From: Alphaproteobacteria bacterium
Lineage (GTDB): Bacteria; Pseudomonadota; Alphaproteobacteria; Rhizobiales; Aestuariivirgaceae
NCBI GenBank assembly: GCA_024639035.1
Contig: JAHEJE010000010.1
Span: 1 to 21,931, forward strand
Direction of reading: 5' to 3'
Length of the DNA: 21,931 nt
This document shows, one piece after another, positions 8,764 to 16,367 of this stretch. The position numbers and the translations under genes were made by a program. How positions within the stretch are numbered: position 1 is the first letter of the stretch; each line of letters starts with the position of its first letter. The notes below the pieces were generated by a model. The model was not told the DNA's origin. It saw only the letters and a program-made list of their open reading frames with translations, and ran no database searches.

Positions 8764-9705
8764 ATGGCTGATGTAACGGCGCAAAACACCCAGAAGAGTT
8801 GGCTGGCCCGGGCCGCCGACAGTGATCTGTGGTACAGTTTCTGCCGCTCGCCGGTGACCATTGTATCTGCCATCCTGACAGTGCTGTTTTTCGTTTCGGC
8901 GATATTCGCCAACTGGATTGCACCGCACAATCCGTTCGACCTGGCCTCGATTTCGATCATGGATGCCAGCCTGCCGCCGGCCTGGATGGAAGGCAGCGAT
9001 CCGCGCTTCTGGCTCGGCACTGATGACCAGGGCCGCGACATTTTCTCGACCATCATATTCGGCGCCAGAATCTCGCTGTTTGTCGGGTTTGCCTCGGTGA
9101 TCTTCTCGATGATCCTGGGCATTTCACTGGGCCTGATCTCCGGTTATGTGGGCGGCCGGCTTGACGCCTTCATCATGCGCGTCGCCGATATCCAGTTGTC
9201 GTTCCCAGCTATACTGATTGCCCTGCTGATCGATGGCGTGGCGCGCGGTGTGCTGCCGCGCGCCATGCACCAGGACCTGGTGTTTTACGTGCTGATCTTT
9301 GCCATCGGCATTTCCGGCTGGGTGCAGTATGCCCGCACCGTTCGCGGCTCGACGCTGGTTGAGAAGAACAAGGAATATGTCCAGGCCGCCAGGGTAATCG
9401 GCATCGGTCCGCTGATTATCCTGTGGCGCCATATCCTGCCCAATGTCATGGGGCCTGTGCTGGTGATCGCCACCATTCATCTGGCCATAGCGGTCATTAC
9501 CGAAGCGACCCTGTCGTTCCTCGGCGTCGGCGTGCCGCCAACCACGCCGTCGCTCGGCACCCTGATCCGCATCGGCAATGATTTCCTGTTTTCCGGTGAA
9601 TGGTGGATTACCATCTTTCCCGGCATCGCGCTGGTGCTGTTGGTGCTGGCCATCAACCTGCTCGGCGACTGGCTGCGCGACGCATTGAACCCCAAACTCA
9701 GATGA
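8764..9705 (+). CDS. ABC transporter permease, DppC/OppC type
   Basis: This 313-residue inner-membrane permease is the partner of the preceding gene. The N-terminal segment WYSFCRSPVTIVSAIL leads into the first membrane helix, followed by a periplasmic loop with the family pattern (APHNPFDL ... WLGTDDQGRDIFS). The EAA-like loop reads EYVQAARVIGIGPLIILWRH and is followed by ITEATLSFLGVG, both hallmarks of DppC-type permeases. The ATG at 8764 sits 16 bases after the previous stop, with a G-rich Shine-Dalgarno (GAGGGATCGGGGG). Its stop codon overlaps the start of the ATPase gene (ATGA, 9702-9705), so the two are translationally coupled. Confidence 0.94.
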   Translation: MADVTAQNTQKSWLARAADSDLWYSFCRSPVTIVSAILTVLFFVSAIFANWIAPHNPFDLASISIMDASLPPAWMEGSDPRFWLGTDDQGRDIFSTIIFGARISLFVGFASVIFSMILGISLGLISGYVGGRLDAFIMRVADIQLSFPAILIALLIDGVARGVLPRAMHQDLVFYVLIFAIGISGWVQYARTVRGSTLVEKNKEYVQAARVIGIGPLIILWRHILPNVMGPVLVIATIHLAIAVITEATLSFLGVGVPPTTPSLGTLIRIGNDFLFSGEWWITIFPGIALVLLVLAINLLGDWLRDALNPKLR

Positions 9706-11441
9706 AGGCCGACGTGGAAAAAGAAAGCCTGCTCACCATTGAAGGCATGAGGGTGGAGTTTCCCAGCCGCCGCGGCCACGTCGTCGCGGTGGAACGTCTT
9801 GACCTGACGGTCGAGCCGGGCGAGATCCTTGGCATCGTCGGCGAATCCGGCGCCGGCAAGTCCACCATCGGCAATGCGGTTATCGGCCTGCTGGAACCGC
9901 CCGGCGAGATGACCGAGGGCACCATCCTTTTGAAAGGTGACCGTATCGATCATCTCGACGACGCCGCCCAGCGCAAGATCCGCGGCGCCCGCATCGGCAT
10001 GATCTTCCAGGACCCGCTGACCTCGCTCGATCCGCTGCAGACCATCGAGCGCCAGCTTGTCGACACCATCCAGCGCCATCTCAACCTGGGCGAGGCCGAA
10101 GCCCGCAGCAGGGCGGTCGATCTGCTTGACCAGGTCGGGATACCCGACCCGGCGGTGCGCATCGCGCAGTATCCGCACCAGTTTTCCGGCGGCATGCGCC
10201 AGCGCGTGGTGATTGCCCTGGCGCTGTGCGCCGATCCGGAGATGGTCATAGCCGATGAGCCCACCACGGCGCTCGACGTGTCGGTACAGGCGCAGATTCT
10301 CGACCTGATGAAGGCGCTGTGCCGCGACCGCCAGGTCGGCATGATCCTGATCACCCACGACATGGGGGTGATTTCCGAGACCGCCGACCGGGTGGCGGTG
10401 ATGTATCGCGGCCGCGTTGTCGAAACCGGCACCACGCAGCAGATCATGTCAAAGCCGAACCATGATTACACCAAGAGCCTGATCTCGGCCGTGCCGCGCC
10501 CCGACAAGCGCCTGAAGCGCTTTCCACTGGTGACCTATATCGAGGATGCCGAGGAACGCCCCGAGGGCCTGAACCTGGCCACGCACTGGCTCGGCAAGGT
10601 GCGCGAGGAACACAAGCTGACCGGCAACCTGGTCGAGCTCAAGGACGCGCACATGCGCTTCATCACCCGCCATTCGCTGTTCCCGTCCAGGCGGCTGTTC
10701 CTGGATGCGGTCAAGGATGTGTCGTTCGCCATTCAGCCCGGGGAGGTGTTCGGACTCGTCGGCGAGTCAGGCTCGGGCAAGTCGACAATCGCCCGGATGA
10801 TAACCGGCATCTACAAGCCGTCGGGCGGCACCATTACGTTTGACGGCACCGACATGACGGCACTGGAGTCGCGCGCCGCGGCGGCCCCGTTCCGGCGCCA
10901 GATGCAGATGATCTTCCAGGATCCGTTTTCATCGCTCAATCCGCGCATGCGGGTGGAAGACATCATCGAAGAGCCGATCCATTTCCACAAGATGGCCTAC
11001 GACCGGCAGGAGGCCACCCAGATCATGCACGACCTGCTCGATGTGGTCGGCCTCGGTTCACAGGCGGCGCGCAAGTTTCCGCACGAGTTTTCCGGCGGCC
11101 AGCGTCAGCGCATTTCAATTGCGCGCGCCCTTGCCACCCGGCCCCGGTTCCTAATCTGCGACGAGCCCACATCGGCGCTGGATGTGTCGATCCAGGCCCA
11201 GGTTCTCAACCTGCTCAAAGACCTGCAGTCGGAGCTCAACCTGACCATGCTGTTCATATCCCACGATCTGCCGGTCATCCGCCAGGTCTGTGACCGGGTC
11301 GGCGTCATGCGTCACGGCAAGTTGCTGGAGGTCGCGCCGACGGAGACGCTGTTCACCGACCCGCAGCACGACTACACCAAGCACCTGCTCAAGCTGATGC
11401 CCAAGTTCCGCGGCTTCCGCATGCCGGAGCTGGAGACCTAG
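9702..11441 (+). CDS. Fused double ABC ATPase (DppD-DppF type)
   Basis: This 579-residue protein combines in one chain the two ATPases that power the importer. The first half has Walker A GESGAGKST (about 47-55), signature FSGGMRQRV and Walker B MVIADEPTTALD. The second half has GESGSGKST, FSGGQRQRIS and FLICDEPTSALD. Both halves keep the conserved H-loop histidine (LITHDMGV and FISHDLPV), so both sites should be competent. The start is the ATG at 9702 inside the ATGA overlap with the permease; an open frame further upstream lies within the permease gene. Each half carries the oligopeptide-transporter C-terminal extension (HDYTKSLISAVP and HDYTKHLLKLMP). Fused double ATPases are common in alphaproteobacterial Opp-type systems. 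It is the last gene of the operon and ends at a strong hairpin facing a convergent operon. Confidence 0.95.
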   Translation: MKADVEKESLLTIEGMRVEFPSRRGHVVAVERLDLTVEPGEILGIVGESGAGKSTIGNAVIGLLEPPGEMTEGTILLKGDRIDHLDDAAQRKIRGARIGMIFQDPLTSLDPLQTIERQLVDTIQRHLNLGEAEARSRAVDLLDQVGIPDPAVRIAQYPHQFSGGMRQRVVIALALCADPEMVIADEPTTALDVSVQAQILDLMKALCRDRQVGMILITHDMGVISETADRVAVMYRGRVVETGTTQQIMSKPNHDYTKSLISAVPRPDKRLKRFPLVTYIEDAEERPEGLNLATHWLGKVREEHKLTGNLVELKDAHMRFITRHSLFPSRRLFLDAVKDVSFAIQPGEVFGLVGESGSGKSTIARMITGIYKPSGGTITFDGTDMTALESRAAAAPFRRQMQMIFQDPFSSLNPRMRVEDIIEEPIHFHKMAYDRQEATQIMHDLLDVVGLGSQAARKFPHEFSGGQRQRISIARALATRPRFLICDEPTSALDVSIQAQVLNLLKDLQSELNLTMLFISHDLPVIRQVCDRVGVMRHGKLLEVAPTETLFTDPQHDYTKHLLKLMPKFRGFRMPELET

Positions 11442-11443
11442 AC

Positions 11444-11469
11444 GGGTCCTGACCCTGGGGTCGGGACCC
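11444..11469. terminator. Hairpin between convergent operons (likely bidirectional terminator)
   Basis: GGGTCC (11444-11449) pairs with GGACCC (11464-11469) and GACC (11451-11454) with GGTC (11459-11462), with a T-G wobble between the blocks and a CTGG loop. This gives an 11-bp stem. It fills the 27-base gap between the ATPase stop and the stop of the opposite-strand gene, so it could end both transcripts. No T tract is present on either side. Its first 13 bases recur exactly at 21406-21418, so it may belong to a dispersed repeat family. Confidence 0.55.
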
Positions 11470-11849
11470 TAGAGCAATTCGAGCTCCTCGAGCACCTTGC
11501 GGGCAACGCGAAAACACTCGACGCCTTGCGGTACGCCGCAATAAATCGAGATGACATGAATAATTGCCCGAATCTCTTCAACGCTGACGCCGTTGGTGAT
11601 GGCGCCGCGGCAATGGATTTCCCATTCGTGCATCTTGCCCAGGGCACCGATCATGGCGAGGTTCATCATCGAGCGGGTCTTTGCGTCAATGGTCTCATCA
11701 CCCCAGCCAAACCCCCAGCACCAGGCGGTCATGGCCTCCTGGAACGGCCGGTTGAAATCATCCGCGGCGGCGAGGTTTTTCTCCACGTACTCATCGCCCA
11801 ACGTCGATTTGCGCTTGGCCAGGCCTTTTTCAAACAGGGTTTTATCCAT
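11469..11849 (-). CDS. Carboxymuconolactone decarboxylase family protein
   Basis: This 126-residue protein matches the single-domain CMD/PcaC-type fold in length and pattern: AWCWGFGWGDETIDAKTRSM near residues 42-61, NLAMIGALGKMHEWEIHCRGA (63-83), then NGVSVEEIRAIIHVISIYCGVP (86-107). It lacks the CxxC redox pair of AhpD-type members, so it is more like PcaC than a peroxidase partner. In the protocatechuate pathway PcaC decarboxylates 4-carboxymuconolactone, but no other genes of that pathway are in the window, so the name should be read as a family label only. The start at 11849 overlaps the end of the Rieske gene by eight bases (ATGGATAA), which indicates translational coupling. Its role could be an isomerase- or decarboxylase-like step after demethylation (inference). 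Confidence 0.85.
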   Translation of the reverse strand: MDKTLFEKGLAKRKSTLGDEYVEKNLAAADDFNRPFQEAMTAWCWGFGWGDETIDAKTRSMMNLAMIGALGKMHEWEIHCRGAITNGVSVEEIRAIIHVISIYCGVPQGVECFRVARKVLEELELL

Positions 11850-12933
11850 CGATTGCTTCCCGCATCCATTGTTGAAGTTTTTCCACCGAGTGTTCCGAGT
11901 TGACGCCGCAATCGGGATCGATCACCAGCGGGCCGGGACGATAACCGGAAGATTTCAGACCGCGCTGGACCGATTCAACCAGTTGAATGTCCTCTTTCAC
12001 CGTTGTCTCGCGATCCTGCACGGCAAGCTTGCTGATCACCTCTGACTTGGCACCGTCGATGCTGTACCAGCCGCGCCACACCACCACGTGATCGGCGTCC
12101 ACCGCGCGCCAGTGATAGGTATTGAGGACATTGCCCGGATAGACCTGGAACGAAAACATCGGCCACAGGAACCAGGACGAGTATTCGCCGGCGTGCTGGT
12201 TGGCATCCAGGTCGATGGCGTAGCTCATCTTGTCCAGGTTCTGGCACTCGGTTGTATGCCGCAGGCAGAAGCCTTGCGGCTGGATATCATAGGTTTCCGG
12301 CTTCACCACACCGGTGGAAAAGGTCTGGTGGTTGAGCTTGCAATGGTAGCATTCGGAATAGTTTTCTACCGATACCTTCCAGTTGCAGTTTTCCGGAATC
12401 TCGACCCATTCAACATCTTTGAGCCGCGCATGATCGGGCACGAATGAGCTGAGCTGTTCACGCACCTCGGGAAACCAGGTGTCCATCGGTGCAGCGTCCG
12501 GATCGAGATTGGCAAACAGGAAACCGCAGAACTCTTCGATGCGAACCGGGGTCAGGCAGACGTCCGATCGGTCAAACCCGGGCACCGCCTGGATGTTCGG
12601 CCCTGACCGCAGCTGGCCGGACAGTTCGTAGGTCCAGGCATGATAGGGGCACACCAGCAGCCTGGTATTTCCCTCGCCGTGCACCAGTTCATGGGCGCGG
12701 TGCTGGCAGACATTGTAGTAGGCATTGATCGCACCGTCCTTGCCGCGGATGCAGAACAGGTTCTGACCGGCCATCGAGAAGGTGAAGTAGTCACCGGTGT
12801 TCTCGACCTGGGAAATATGTCCGGCAAATTGCCAGGTGCGCTTGAACAGGCCCTCGGTTTCGATCCGGAACACCTCCGCATCGGTGTAATAGCGCGCGTC
12901 AAGCGATCTGGTGGGGTGTGACTTGAGCGCCAT
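11842..12933 (-). CDS. Rieske non-heme iron oxygenase, betaine/carnitine demethylase type
   Basis: This 363-residue oxygenase alpha subunit has the Rieske [2Fe-2S] site as CQH (Cys76, His78) and CPYH (Cys95, His98). The catalytic domain reads ENYSECYHC-KLNH (His197 and His202 as iron ligands), with Asp316 in the KEDIQLVESVQRGL helix as probable third ligand. The residue linking the Rieske and iron centres is Glu194, as in carnitine and glycine betaine oxygenases, where most ring-hydroxylating dioxygenases have Asp. Related enzymes (GbcA, Stc2, CntA) attack quaternary amines, usually by oxidative N-demethylation that releases formaldehyde. A strong GAGGAGG (12950-12944) precedes the ATG at 12933, which lies two bases after the regulator stop. 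No ferredoxin reductase gene is in the window, so electrons must come from elsewhere. A quaternary ammonium substrate is a good inference; which one is unknown. Confidence 0.9.
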   Translation of the reverse strand: MALKSHPTRSLDARYYTDAEVFRIETEGLFKRTWQFAGHISQVENTGDYFTFSMAGQNLFCIRGKDGAINAYYNVCQHRAHELVHGEGNTRLLVCPYHAWTYELSGQLRSGPNIQAVPGFDRSDVCLTPVRIEEFCGFLFANLDPDAAPMDTWFPEVREQLSSFVPDHARLKDVEWVEIPENCNWKVSVENYSECYHCKLNHQTFSTGVVKPETYDIQPQGFCLRHTTECQNLDKMSYAIDLDANQHAGEYSSWFLWPMFSFQVYPGNVLNTYHWRAVDADHVVVWRGWYSIDGAKSEVISKLAVQDRETTVKEDIQLVESVQRGLKSSGYRPGPLVIDPDCGVNSEHSVEKLQQWMREAIDG

Positions 12934-12935
12934 GA

Positions 12936-13847
12936 TCAGCCGGCCTCCTCCTCGACATAGATGCCCAGCTCATGACGGCGTTCATGGAACTTCTTCACCC
13001 GCCCGACAATCTCGCTGTCGGCGGATGCGATGACGAATGACAACAGGGTTTCCAGCAGCGCGATGGTTGACACCGATGACGGAAAGAACTGCGGCGTGTC
13101 GGCGGCGACCACGAAGCCGTGCCGCGATCCCGCGACAATCGGCGACGCCGGGCTGTCGGAAATGCCGACAATGGTCAGGCCCTGTTCGCGCGCGATGCGA
13201 ACCGCTTCCACGACCTCGCTGCGATACGGCTTGCAGGTAATCGCAATCAGCACGTCGCGTTCATCGGCGCGCGCCAGGTCATCAACGGCTGTGCTGCCGG
13301 GCCTCGGAATGGGATGGAACTGCTCCATGCCGGTAGACGCCAGGTAGGTGAAATTGCGGGCATTGGAATTGTTGACCCCGACACCGAGCACAAACACCTG
13401 GCGCGAGGCCCAGATGTCGTCGGCCGCCGACTTCAGCGCCGTTTCATCGACGCGCGCAAAGGTCTCCTCGATATTGCGCAGCGCCGAATTGACCATGTCG
13501 GCATACAGGCTGCCCAGCTTGCCGGACTGGCTCAGCGACTGCAGCCAGCGCGCCCGGTCCGGAAAACTGGCACTGCCACGCCTGATCTCATCCCGGAACG
13601 GTTCCCGGAAATCCTCATAGCCGTCAAAGCCCAGTACCCTGGCCATGCGGACCAGGGTGTTGGGCTTCACATCTGCTGCCGTGGCGATTTCACGTATCGA
13701 ACTGACGCCCACTTCGTTGGGGTTCTCCAACACGAACGTGGCCGCCTTGCGCACTTCCGGCGTCAGCCTGCCAAGCTCGGTGGTCAGCCTGCCGAGCAGC
13801 TGCGGTGGCGCGTGTTGTTCCGATAATGGTACATTCATATCATTCAT
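12936..13847 (-). CDS. RpiR/MurR-family transcriptional regulator
   Basis: This protein of about 303 residues has an N-terminal HTH domain (LTPEVRKAATFVLENPNEVG, then SIREIATAADVKPNTLVRMARVLGFDGYEDFR) and a C-terminal SIS domain (VFVLGVGVNNSNAR, later DVLIAITCKPYRSEVVEAVRIAREQG and VVGISDSP-like strands). The SIS domain usually senses phosphosugars, but in catabolic clusters it binds other metabolites. The frame is open to an ATG at 13886, but that start would place the palindrome GTACAATTGTAC inside the coding region. I prefer the ATG at 13847; 13838 is also possible. No start has a good Shine-Dalgarno. It heads an operon with the Rieske and CMD-like genes and is divergent from the flavoprotein operon, so it most likely controls both and itself. 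Repressor mode is inferred from the operator position. Confidence 0.88.
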   Translation of the reverse strand: MNDMNVPLSEQHAPPQLLGRLTTELGRLTPEVRKAATFVLENPNEVGVSSIREIATAADVKPNTLVRMARVLGFDGYEDFREPFRDEIRRGSASFPDRARWLQSLSQSGKLGSLYADMVNSALRNIEETFARVDETALKSAADDIWASRQVFVLGVGVNNSNARNFTYLASTGMEQFHPIPRPGSTAVDDLARADERDVLIAITCKPYRSEVVEAVRIAREQGLTIVGISDSPASPIVAGSRHGFVVAADTPQFFPSSVSTIALLETLLSFVIASADSEIVGRVKKFHERRHELGIYVEEEAG

Positions 13848-13849
13848 GA

Positions 13850-13878
13850 TTGACGAGTGTACAATTGTACGATAGCTG
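13850..13878 (+). promoter_or_regulatory. Probable promoter of the flavoprotein operon
   Basis: TTGACG (13850-13855) is a near-perfect -35 box. The best -10 candidates, TAGCTG (13873-13878) or GATAGC (13871-13876), are poor, as is common in alphaproteobacteria. The palindrome at 13859-13870 lies in the spacer. The start codon of the operon's first gene is at 13917, leaving a leader of about 30 bases with GGAG at 13904-13907. Confidence 0.4.
13859..13870. promoter_or_regulatory. Palindromic operator candidate GTACAATTGTAC
   Basis: This is a perfect 12-bp palindrome in the divergent region between the RpiR-type regulator and the flavoprotein operon. It lies between the probable -35 and -10 boxes of the plus-strand promoter, where a bound repressor would block RNA polymerase. 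A second, looser symmetry (CGCAA-N8-TTGCG, 13888-13905) lies nearer the plus-strand gene and could be an extra site. Binding by the adjacent regulator is inferred from position. Confidence 0.55.
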
Positions 13879-13916
13879 TTGTCCATCGCAAAACAACTGT
13901 TGCGGAGTAAAAATCA

Positions 13917-16367
13917 ATGGTGCCGTCTCATGCACGCGTAGTGATCGTCGGTGGTGGCGTGATGGGGTGTGGCATCGCCTATCACCTGGCCCATGCGGGC
14001 TGGAGCGATATTGTCCTTCTGGAAAAGGCCGAGCTGACGTCGGGTTCCACCTGGCACGCCGCCGGCCAGATCACCCATTCCACCTCCAGCTTCGGCCTCG
14101 GCAAATGCGTCGATTACAATATCGGTCTGTACTCGGGAACGCTGGAGGCCGAGACCGGCCACTCGGTCACCTGGCATGGCTGCGGCTCGTTCCGGCTGGC
14201 CTATACCGAAGACGAGATGGACTGGCTGCGCCAGACGCTGTCGGTCGGACGGTCCCTGGGTTTCAATATCGAACTGGTCGGTCCGGCCAGGATCGCCGAA
14301 CTGCATCCGTTTTATAATCTCGATGGCGTCATCGGTGCCCTGTACACGCCTGACGATGGCCATGTCGACCCGTCCGGCGTCACCCAGGCGATGGCCGCAG
14401 GTGCCCGCAAGCTGGGTGCGAAAATCATCCGTCATTGCCGCGCAACCAATATCGTGCAGCAACCGGCCGGTGAGTGGAAAGTCTCCACCGGGCAGGGCGA
14501 CATAATCTGCGAACATGTCGTCAATGCAGGCGGCACCTATGCCCGGCAGATGGGCGAATGGTCGGGCCTGCAACTGCCGATGACCTCGATGACCCACCAC
14601 TACCTGGTCACCGACGCGGTGCCGGAGTTTCTGGAGCTCGAGCGGGAACTGCCGGTCATCCGTGACGACAAGCTGGTTTCCGGCTACATCCGCATGGAGC
14701 AGAAATCCGGCCTGATCGGCATCTATGAAAAACAAGATCCCAACACGGTCTGGGAGGATCACTGCCCGTGGGAGGCGGAAAACGAGCTGTTTGCCGCCGA
14801 CTATGACCGCATCATGCCGTGGCTGGAAAACGCCATGGGGCGCATGCCGGTCTTTGCCGAGCTGGGCATCAAGCGTGAGGTGCACGGCGCCATCTCGCAT
14901 CCGCCTGACGGCAATCCGTTGATCGGCCCGGCACCGGGTGTGAAAAACTACTGGTGTTGTTGCGGCACCCAGATCGGTATTGGCTGGGGACCGGGCCTAA
15001 CCCGAGAACTGGCCCGCTGGATGGTGCATGGCTCAGCCGACATTTCCATGCGCGAATACGACCCGCGCCGGTTCGGTTCCTATGCCAAAAAGGACTGGCA
15101 GGTGGTCAAGGCAAAGGAGGACTACTGCCTGCGCCACGAAATCCCGTTCCCGCATTTCAATCGGCTCGACGGCCGTCCGGTCAAACCCGGACCGCTCTAT
15201 GAAAAACTGAAGGCCAGGGGTGCCGTCTACGAGGAAGTCTACGGCCATGAACGCCCGCGCTGGTTTGCAACCGGCGGCATCGACCAGCGCGACTACTATT
15301 CGTTCCGGCGCAGCGAGATCCATGACCTGCTCGGTGCGGAAGTGAAGGCAGTGCGCGAGCGCGCCGGGATCATGGACATCACCGGCTTCACCAAGGTCGA
15401 GGTCGCCGGCCCGGATGCGGAAACGTTCCTCGACGGCCTGGCACCGAACCGCCTGCCCAAGAAACCCGGCGGTATCGCGCTGACCCACCTGCTCAATCGC
15501 CTCGGCCGCATCGAGGTTGAGCTGACCATCGTGCGTCTCGCCGAAGATCGCTTCTACCTTGTGTGCGCCGCGTTTTTCGAGCAACGAACGCTCGATCATC
15601 TGGCGCTGCATCAAACTGATGATAGCTTTCAGGTCATCAACCGGTCCGATGACTGGGCGGCCCTGACCCTCAACGGCCCCAGGTCACGGGATATCTTGTC
15701 AGCCTGCACCGATACCGCGCTGGACAATGCCGCTTTTAGATGGATGTCGGCCCGGGAAATCGTCATCGCGGGTCATACGGTGTGGGCATTCCGCATGTCC
15801 TATGCCGGCGAGCTGGGCTGGGAGTTTCACGGGCCCCGCGACGCCATGCCGGCGATCTATGATGCGCTCCGGAAGGCGGGCGAGGCGCACGGGCTGGCGG
15901 ACTACGGTTCCTTCGCCATGAACATCCTGCGCATGGAAAAGATGTTCCAGGGCGCCGGCGAACTGACCAATGAAGTGACCCTGCCGGAAGCAGGTGTCAT
16001 GCGCTTTGTCAGAATGGACAAACAGTTCTTCGGCCGGCAGCAGACGCAAGCCAGTCTCGACCGGCCGCTGCCCTGGATGTGTGCCTATATCGCCATCGAG
16101 CCGGATGGCGTCTGGGACGGTAACGGCGGCGAGGCCGTGCTGCATGAAGGCGAATTGGTCGGCTCGACCGCCTCGGTTGCCTATGGCCACAGCGTCGGGA
16201 AAATTCTGGCGTTCGCCTATATCAAGCCGCAGGCGGCCGAGCCCGGCACCGCGCTGGAAGTGGTCATTGCCGGTGAGCCACGTTCCGCAATAGTGTTGGG
16301 CGAACCGGCCTACGATCCGCAAAGCCTGCTTCCCCGAACCGATGCCGCACTGGAGCCAGCCCAATGA
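13917..16367 (+). CDS. FAD-dependent dehydrogenase fused to GcvT-like domain (dimethylglycine/sarcosine dehydrogenase family)
   Basis: This 816-residue two-part enzyme has an N-terminal DAO-type FAD domain starting with VVIVGGGVMGCGIAYHL. The motif SGSTWHAAG carries His47, which matches the histidine that binds FAD covalently in dimethylglycine and sarcosine dehydrogenases. From about residue 440 the chain becomes a GcvT-like folate-binding domain (VRERAGIMDITGFTKVEV; SYAGELGWEFHGP; NILRMEKMFQGAGELTNEVT) with a GcvT C-terminal barrel. Family members oxidise N-methyl groups to an iminium/methylene that is passed to tetrahydrofolate. GGAG at 13904-13907 supports the start. The stop overlaps the next gene (ATGA). 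Next to a betaine-type Rieske oxygenase, it most likely performs the second demethylation of the same substrate (inference). Confidence 0.92.
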   Translation: MVPSHARVVIVGGGVMGCGIAYHLAHAGWSDIVLLEKAELTSGSTWHAAGQITHSTSSFGLGKCVDYNIGLYSGTLEAETGHSVTWHGCGSFRLAYTEDEMDWLRQTLSVGRSLGFNIELVGPARIAELHPFYNLDGVIGALYTPDDGHVDPSGVTQAMAAGARKLGAKIIRHCRATNIVQQPAGEWKVSTGQGDIICEHVVNAGGTYARQMGEWSGLQLPMTSMTHHYLVTDAVPEFLELERELPVIRDDKLVSGYIRMEQKSGLIGIYEKQDPNTVWEDHCPWEAENELFAADYDRIMPWLENAMGRMPVFAELGIKREVHGAISHPPDGNPLIGPAPGVKNYWCCCGTQIGIGWGPGLTRELARWMVHGSADISMREYDPRRFGSYAKKDWQVVKAKEDYCLRHEIPFPHFNRLDGRPVKPGPLYEKLKARGAVYEEVYGHERPRWFATGGIDQRDYYSFRRSEIHDLLGAEVKAVRERAGIMDITGFTKVEVAGPDAETFLDGLAPNRLPKKPGGIALTHLLNRLGRIEVELTIVRLAEDRFYLVCAAFFEQRTLDHLALHQTDDSFQVINRSDDWAALTLNGPRSRDILSACTDTALDNAAFRWMSAREIVIAGHTVWAFRMSYAGELGWEFHGPRDAMPAIYDALRKAGEAHGLADYGSFAMNILRMEKMFQGAGELTNEVTLPEAGVMRFVRMDKQFFGRQQTQASLDRPLPWMCAYIAIEPDGVWDGNGGEAVLHEGELVGSTASVAYGHSVGKILAFAYIKPQAAEPGTALEVVIAGEPRSAIVLGEPAYDPQSLLPRTDAALEPAQ

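Noticed and set aside
7800..9122. 440-codon open frame on the minus strand across the two permease genes
   Set aside because: Antisense to both permeases, spans their junction, and is very rich in Gln/His/Asp without domain features; a composition artefact.
11469..11849. pcaC of the protocatechuate pathway
   Set aside because: Family similarity only. No pcaG, pcaH, pcaB, pcaD or related genes are in the window, and the gene is coupled to a betaine-type oxygenase.
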